Shown here piece by piece: positions 58,228 to 64,000 of a stretch of 64,000 nucleotides of DNA. The position numbers and the translations under genes are program-made. The notes below the pieces were generated by a model. It was not told the origin of the DNA. It was given only the letters and a program-made list of their open reading frames with translations, and made no database searches. Within the stretch, counting starts at the first letter, position 1. Each line of letters starts with the position of its first letter. This DNA is from Takakia lepidozioides. Taxonomy: Eukaryota; Streptophyta; Takakiopsida; Takakiales; Takakiaceae. The DNA lies in the NCBI GenBank assembly GCA_030704615.1, contig CM060732.1, positions 42,389,053-42,453,052 of the forward strand, read 5' to 3'.

Positions 58228-59820
58228 GCATCTAAGCATCGTGCCACAACATACATTGTTGTCCACCACACAATCCTAGAAAGCTATACCACAATGATAA
58301 GAGATGAGAAATGAGAGAAGTAGAAGACAATGAAAGCTCTCAAAGCATGAAGCAATCACATGAAGAACAAGCCCTAGTCCTTCCAAGTGAAATCCACTCT
58401 ATCACATAAACTAAATCAAGCCAAGGGCACCTTTGCTAAAAGAATCCACACTACAAAGCCCTCAACACACTCCCTCTCAATACCTAGAGCTATGGAGGTG
58501 AGAGAAGCTCATGGAGGCTCAACTACAAGAAGATGAGCCTCTTAACACTCACAAAGGGAAAACCTATCCCCTTGTCCCATGTGAGGCTCAACACCTCACT
58601 TGGCATGTGAGACCAAATGAAATCCCAACACACAAAATATAAATATAAATATCTAAAATATCCTAGTTAACTAGAAATAGGTAATTCTAGATAACCATGA
58701 CTAAAACCATGACAGTTGTCGTGCACCTAAGCATCGTGCCACAACATACATCGTTGTCCACCACACAATCTAAGCACACAATCCTATAAAGCTATACCAC
58801 AATGATAAGAGATGAGAAATGAGAGAAGTAGAAGACAATGAAAGCTCTCAAAGCATGAAGCAATCACATGAAGAACAAACCCTAGTCCTTCCAAGTGAAA
58901 TCCACTCTATCACATAAACTAAATCAAGCCAAGGGCACCTTTGCTAAAGGAATCCACATTACAAAGCCCTCAACATACTCCCTCTCAATACCTAGAGCTA
59001 TGGAGGTGAGAGAAGTTCATGGAGGCTCAACTACAAGAAGATGAGCCTCCTCAACACTCACAAAGGGAAAACCTATCCCCTTGTCCCATGTGAGGCTCGA
59101 CACCTCACTTGGCATGTGAGACCAAATGAAGTCCCAACATATAAAATATAAATATAAATATCTAAAATGTCCTAGTTAACTAGAAATAGGTAATTCTAGA
59201 TAACCATGACTAAAACCATGACAGTTGTCGTGCACCTAAGCATAGTGCCACAACATACATCGCTGTCCACCACACAATCTAAGCACACAATCCTATAAAG
59301 CTATACCACAATGATAAGAGATGAGAAATGAGAGAAGTAGAAGACAATGAAAGCTCTCAAAGCATGAAGCAATCACATGAAGAACAAACCCTAGTCCTTC
59401 CAAGTGAAATCCACTCTATCACATAAACTAAATCAAGCCAAGGGCACCTTTGCTAAAGGAATCCACACTACAAAGCCCTCAACATACTCCCTCTCAATAC
59501 CTAGAGCTATGGAGGTGAGAGAAGCTCATGGAGGCTCAACTACAAGAAGATGAGCCTCCTCAACACTCACAAAGGGAAAACCTATCCCCATGTCCCAAGT
59601 GAGGCTCGACACCTCACTTGGCATGTGAGACCAAATGAAGTCCCAACACATAAAATATAAATATAAATATCTAAAATGTCCTAGTTAACTAGAAATAGGT
59701 AATTCTAGATAACCATGACTAAAACCATGACAGCTGTCGTGCACCTAAGCATCGTGCCACAACATACATCGTTGTCCACCACACAATCTAAGCACACAAT
59801 CCTAGAAAGCTATACCACAA
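58228..59820 (-). repeat. Array of three complete LTRs and one partial LTR, head to tail
   Basis: In minus orientation each unit starts TTGTGGTATAGCTTT and ends CTCTTATCA. Units: 59,820-59,312, 59,311-58,803 and 58,802-58,295 (509, 509 and 508 bp), plus a partial unit 58,294-58,228. They differ by a handful of bases. The first follows a polypurine tract (AGTTAGGGGGGCGA, 59,834-59,821) of the integrase/PHD fragment upstream. There is no internal sequence between units. Confidence 0.88.
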
Positions 59821-60082
59821 TCGCCCCCCTAACTGTTGATTAGATCCCTCTAACACCGGATAGCTGACAAGTATCCATCCCAATAAGATCATCGCTTGGT
59901 CATCAATAGCCCAAGTCCCAGTATCTAAATGCAATAGATCAAGAGGTCGGGTGCAAAAGTAGCCCCATCGTTACTCGCCTTCCTACAATCCATGGCTTCA
60001 ATTCGGTGTCCATGGCATCGAACTCCCGTTAGCTAGACCTTGGATCACTTGTCAACCTCGCCACTGTCATGCCCCACTACCT
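59821..60082 (-). other. 3' untranslated part and polypurine tract of the third retrotransposon copy
   Basis: Between the PHD-finger stop and the LTR array, this matches 43,688-43,947 of the plus-strand element in general layout and ends in a G-rich polypurine tract. No frame of its own. Confidence 0.55.
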
Positions 60083-61211
60083 CTATCCAATGCATCGTGG
60101 ACACAACCATTCTCCACTAGGAACATCCTCAAGTGGCGGTGTCAAGCATCCCATGTGCCACCCCCTTGAACATTTGTCACACACCAACATGGTCGCGACA
60201 CCACCCGCATGCCCACATAGCATGCAACGCAACCCTGCAGGTACCACTGCAAGGTTGGGATCTATCCTCCCATCCACATGTGGAAGGTGACATGGCGCAC
60301 AATTGCGCACATGGTCCTTCCATACCATGCCATCTCGACCCTCCAGAATCAACACTCCTGAATGCAACACCTCCCGGACCCTTAGAATCACACGACCTGC
60401 TGTGACATCCAAGGTCGTAGGCGCTGTCTGTTGCAGATACACATAGTCCCCAGGATGGAAACGCCGAACACCTGGCCGATATCCCTTTCCACGTATAGTG
60501 GCGTACCTCAATGTGTCTCGGTGTTGGGCAATAGCAAGGTTCTCAAAAACTATAGGCATGACTCTCTTGAACAAATCTGCCCGTTGGGCACATGTTTGTG
60601 TCCACACATCCGGATCATCAAGGTTGAGGACTACTGCAGTCTCCCTGCGAATAGATGCAGGCGAATTTGGCTCTCGGCCAAAGAGAAGGAAATAAGGCGA
60701 GAACGAGGCAAGTGATGCTTGTTTGCTAAACCTGTAGCCCATGGCCAACCAAGGTAGCTGAAGGTCCCAATCTCCCAAGTATCCCTTCTGCAAACCATAC
60801 TTGCGCAAACCTCGCTTGACTGTTTGCACAACCCTCTCGGCCAAACCATCAGGCTCGGGATGATCCCGAGAAGTAGTGCGGTGATCTATCAAGGCTTGCT
60901 CACACAAAGCCTGAAACTCCCCCAAGAACTTTCTCCCCTGGTCCGTGAGTACCTCGGCTGGAGCACCAAATTGGCTAAGCACTCGATCTAAGAATGCATA
61001 CGCAGCCCCCTCACTTGCCTTGTCAGGCAATGCCACCAGTTCAATCCATTTGGAGAAATGTTCCACCATCACCAGCACATACTAGTTATGGCGAATAGTT
61101 AGTGGCAATGAGCCTGCGAAGTCAAGACTCCAACGATAGCCCAAACTCATAATGGGTAAATGATGCAATTATGGAGTAGGGGCGTTGAAAAAAGCCCGCA
61201 CTCTATCACAC
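60083..61211 (-). pseudogene. Integrase core and PHD finger of a third methyltransferase-family element
   Basis: The minus-strand frame 61,078-60,083 is open for 331 codons. It contains the integrase core after the first Asp (LTDQGRKF, GLAERVVQT), FSPYFLLFGREPNSP, RRFHPGDYVYLQQ and a complete C4HC3 PHD finger (CMLCGH, CDKCSRGWHMGC, CPRC). Stops upstream at 61,079-61,081 (TAG where the first copy has Lys) and near 61,165 (TAA where it has Gln) cut it from the zinc-finger part. It is the best-preserved integrase C-terminus in the window and shows that the PHD finger is part of the family. Confidence 0.83.
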
Positions 61212-61548
61212 ATTTATAATCATGAGCTACGAGGTGACACATACGACTATTTGGCCTCCCTGTTTTGTCGAGACAGGATGTCCGCTGTCAACATCTTTGG
61301 AGGCGTCATGTTCACGTACGCCCTTCATGTAAGTGTAAAAATTGTTTGCATTTTAAATACTTTTTTTACATTTTTGTTCGATCACGTCCTCTGTTTTACC
61401 GACTGGCTTTATCTGCAGGCAAGAAACATTCGAGTGCTTGACATCAACCACTCAACCAAAAAAACTTTTTGCAAAGAAAAAGTTGAAGCGAATTTTAAGA
61501 AGCTTCAAATTGAGAATGACAATGTTGCTGAAGAGGTTGACGGCGGAG
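61212..61548 (+). other. Intron-containing gene fragment lodged inside the third integrase copy
   Basis: The piece carries exon-like sequence (TYDYLASLFCRDRMSAVNIF), a clean GT..AG intron (CTTCAT|GTAAGTG at about 61,330 to CTGCAG at about 61,419) and a second exon-like part (NIRVLDINHSTKKTF, ending EEVDGGDD). It splits the integrase zinc-finger region exactly where Cys-x-x-Cys should be. Because an intron is retained it came in as DNA, not as cDNA. The family is not recognised. Confidence 0.55.
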
Positions 61549-61690
61549 ACGATGCATCTTGCCACTAACTGCTGCACATCCGTGTGCATACCTCGCCACC
61601 AATACTGTCCTTGTAGCAAACTATGAGTGCGCCGCACCCCAAAATGTCCCAACTCCTCATGGGCATGGCGTACCAATCGCGCTCGTTGTG
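61549..61690 (-). pseudogene. Integrase zinc-finger piece of the third element copy
   Basis: The minus strand reads RARLVRHAHEELGHFGVRRT and GQYWWRGMHTDVQQLVARC, matching the HHCC domain of the first copy at 42,430-42,555. Its continuation lies at 61,211 and below, beyond the inserted 337-bp segment. Confidence 0.75.
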
Positions 61691-62013
61691 AGGATGGGGA
61701 AGTGGAGGATGAAGATTTGGAAGAAGGAGGAGGACATTCCGAACACAGGGAGGAGGACGAGGGCATCGAGGGTAACGAGGACAACGAGGGCCACGATGGA
61801 AACAATGCAGACCCTTGGGTGGCTGGACACATTGATGTGATTCAGCACTTCAGAACTCAATCATTGGATGGACTTGAGAACACCATGCAAGACGTTGCGG
61901 TCCACAAGGTCGTGATTTTGGACGGGGATTCGTTGAGTTCAAGCGAGAGAACTGCGAGTAATCTTCCTCAAGGGGTGGCGGGGCCAGCTCAATCGAGGTG
62001 GGCGGCAATCTAG
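61691..62013 (+). other. Acidic Glu/Asp/Gly-rich coding-like segment
   Basis: The frame 61,627-62,013 becomes non-retrotransposon after 61,690 and encodes EDGEVEDEDLEEGGGHSEH, EEDEGIEGNEDNEGHDG and LSSSERTASNLPQ. The acidic composition continues the EEVDGGDD end of the fragment at 61,548, so the retrotransposon zinc-finger piece may sit inside one acidic gene. No domain was recognised. Confidence 0.35.
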
Positions 62014-62505
62014 TTCGGAGTACATAAGACTAGTTCAAACCTGTAGAAGGGGACGAGCCGGCGCCAATGTCCCCGTCTCCTGCCAAAGACAGGGTAGAGA
62101 GAGCGAGCACAAAGAGCCCTTGTCCCACAAAAGACAGCGGACACAGAGCGAGGACTAAGAGCCCGTCTCCCGCAAAAAGTCAGTGGAGACAGAACCAGGA
62201 CTAAAAGCCCGTCTCCTAGAAAAGACAGGGGAGGCAGAGGCATGACTCAAAGCCCAACTGACTCTCACAGTGTCTCCCAGCATGTCAATGTGGATGTAGG
62301 TAACGAATGACACCTGGAGATTTGTGGTGTCTTTAAGTATCTTAAATGGAACAAATTGTGTGTATTGCATCTGGTTGTGTTCTGGTTGTGTTTTTGTCAA
62401 TAGCTTATTTGTATTTTGATTTTTGTTTGGCGTCATATTCCCACCCCATTCAACTCTTCATGTGACTGATGATTACGAAAACTCATATAAATCCATGAAT
62501 GGAAA
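62014..62505. other. Repetitive spacer; no gene recognised
   Basis: 62,040-62,240 has degenerate repeats of about 50 bp on AAAGACAG(T/C)GG...GAGCCCGTCTCC. The rest is AT-rich. Confidence 0.4.
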
Positions 62506-64000
62506 TTGGAGGAAATTACACAAACTCGGACAGAATCCATCGCGACTCAAACAGTGAGGAGGCAAGTGGACTTAACAATCAGGGTCAGCCCACCTGATCC
62601 GGTCATACAAGCAATCTCCATTGCCCAGTCGACATTGCGAGATGGAGGAAATGAGTCGGAGATGGTCGTTGCTCAGCGCGAAGAAAAAGAGATCGAGCAG
62701 CCACAGCAACAAATTCAGAATCCCTCCCCGAAACGGGTATACACTTCATAATCATCTTAGAAATGTTCTTCTTTGTCCTTCTTCTAGTTCTGAAAATGAA
62801 TTAATTGTTTTCTTATTCCACATGATGATATGATTCACCCTCCAATCGACTATCACCAATCTGTGAACCCACAGGATTGGTATCGCCTCTCTGAGGGACC
62901 GAATGGATATCGACCAGGATACTACGTCTTGGTTCTTGACGTCGGTTACCTTGGTGAGGTTTACCTCTGAGATGGCCCGGGATCCCCTCCCGTAACCCAT
63001 CCTTGTGTGTGCGCTGGAAAATTCAAGGTTGCAGTCCGAAATGGGTTGGACGACTTCCTGAAATGGGTCCTTAAGCATTTTAAGGTCTACTTTTGGAACA
63101 CTGGACCGTTAGAAAATATCCTGGATATAGGGCTGGCTTTGTTTGGAAGAAGGTTTTACAAGGTCAGGGAATTCAGCAATGAGAACTGCGTGAAGCATAG
63201 ACAGACTTTTAGTGACGAATGGCCCAAATATCCGAAAGCGCCAATATATCTTAAACGTCTTTACGACATTATCACTGTAGACGACACTGTAGCGTACAGA
63301 TCAAACACACTTCTCATTGACACTGTAGAAAATATGTATAAGTCCTACTTGAACCCAAAGTCGATTGGTATCTTCTTTCCAAAATATAAAGCGCTCGTCG
63401 ACCCATACAATGACAGGTTTCTTCTGGATGAACTCAAACCGTGTGAAGGGGATTTCGTGGACCTCACTCTAAAATCCTCACCCTCCCTGTTAAGTGTCAA
63501 GGGTTTGAAATCTACCTCGAGGATGTCAGCCATTGAGGACGCAGCTGAGGCTGCGGCTCCGCAACATACTGTTGCCTCTCTTCCATCCTTCTCTCCCCAG
63601 CACGAGGGTTGGACAGCCAAAATCAGAAGGAGTCAGGTAAATTTACTTATATCTGAATTCTTACTCGTCCTTTTGTTTTCCTTAGTACTGGGTCTGATGT
63701 TCTTGTTTTACTCAAACCCAGAAAATCTGCGGATTATGACCTTCCTGTCAAACGACGTCTTCATTGGAATTCTGTTCCTAGGTAATCCCTTCCTTACGTG
63801 TGAATTCCATTCAGGATGTGGAGTGCTCAAGGGACAATTTCCATTCCGTTCCTCTTCTCTGCAACCCTTTGGACGAGGACAAGGACGAAACAAATGCAAC
63901 TTCTCGGCTTCCCGACCCTGCAGTGTTGGCGCAATGTTCTGCACCGAGGAAGCGGAATAGAGCCCCCAAACCATTTCCATCTCTTTTACAAATCGGTTCC
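62506..64000 (+). CDS. Protein with FCP1/NIF phosphatase-like domain, partial at window end
   Basis: A Gln/Glu-rich N-terminal frame (62,506-62,737, ending PSPKR before a possible donor GTATAC) precedes an NIF-like domain: GYYVLVLDVGYLGE (about 62,911), then 63,007 onward KVAVRNGLDDFLKWVLKHFK, VYFWNTGP, KVREFSNENC, PIYLKRLYDI and NTLLIDTVENMYKSYLNP. Exon end at 63,636 before GTAAAT. Later coding-like pieces (KSADYDLPVKRRLHWNS at about 63,720 and DVECSRDNFHSVPLLCNP at 63,815) run off the end. FCP1-like enzymes dephosphorylate Ser/Thr using a DxDx(T/V) motif; here it reads DVGYL, so the second Asp is lost. A TGA at 62,968 falls in the same frame and needs an intron or marks decay. Probably a repeat-associated FCP1-like gene. 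Confidence 0.5.

Noticed and set aside
1-64000. tRNA, rRNA or other structural RNA genes
   Set aside because: I looked for cloverleaf-like A and B boxes and rRNA cores by eye and found none that I could support; a covariance-model scan would be decisive.

Overview
The window is nuclear DNA of a streptophyte (green-plant lineage). Host genes are split by GT..AG introns and include a plant-type full-length ABCB transporter, an ABCD-type half transporter and a fragment of a plant FkbM-like methyltransferase. Introns are long and full of retroelements. A retrotransposon carrying its own DNA methyltransferase, plus an unusually high repeat load, points to a charophyte alga such as a Chara-like species; that placement is inference, not proof.

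Layout. 1-2 kb: a decayed LINE. 2.2-3.1 kb (-): a secreted bulb-type mannose-lectin-like gene. 5.85-17.2 kb (-): a complete 13-exon ABCB transporter whose exon phases all agree (1,366 aa); its intron 9 holds a head-to-head and tandem pile of LINE 3' ends. 17-22 kb: intergenic. 22.0-24.8 kb (+): a two-exon gene for a Ser/Pro/Asn-rich protein with a methyltransferase-like C-terminus. 26.2-27.2 kb (-): an FkbM-like methyltransferase remnant with an in-frame TAG and a long inverted repeat at its 5' edge. 27.4-37.1 kb (-): DNA-transposon material, namely a SWIM-zinc-finger DDE transposase gene followed by a gene ending in a Ulp1-type cysteine protease, with GGCGCC-centred repeats at two borders.

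37.1-44.5 kb (+): the most notable locus, a Ty3/gypsy-type element with order gag - aspartic protease - cytosine-5 DNA methyltransferase (DNMT3/DRM-like) - reverse transcriptase/RNase H - integrase - PHD finger - LTR. From 37,339 to 42,996 it is one reading frame broken by eight stop codons, all TAG. A second, inverted fragment (44.5-45.7 kb) keeps the methyltransferase-to-RT junction. A third (58.2-61.7 kb, -) keeps integrase plus PHD and is followed by three LTRs head to tail. 47.3-48.1 kb (-): a chromodomain gypsy fragment. 48.4-48.9 kb (-): a hypothetical single-pass membrane protein. 50.0-56.9 kb (-): an ABCD half transporter with a LINE in an intron, where one short conserved segment cannot be found. 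61.2-64 kb (+): pieces of further repeat-associated genes, including an FCP1/NIF phosphatase-like domain running off the end.

How it works together. The host genes are unrelated housekeeping or transport functions. The rest is layered transposon accumulation: LINEs in introns, gypsy elements nested and inverted between genes, and a large DNA transposon. The retrotransposon with a methyltransferase and a PHD finger suggests an element able to write and read chromatin marks.
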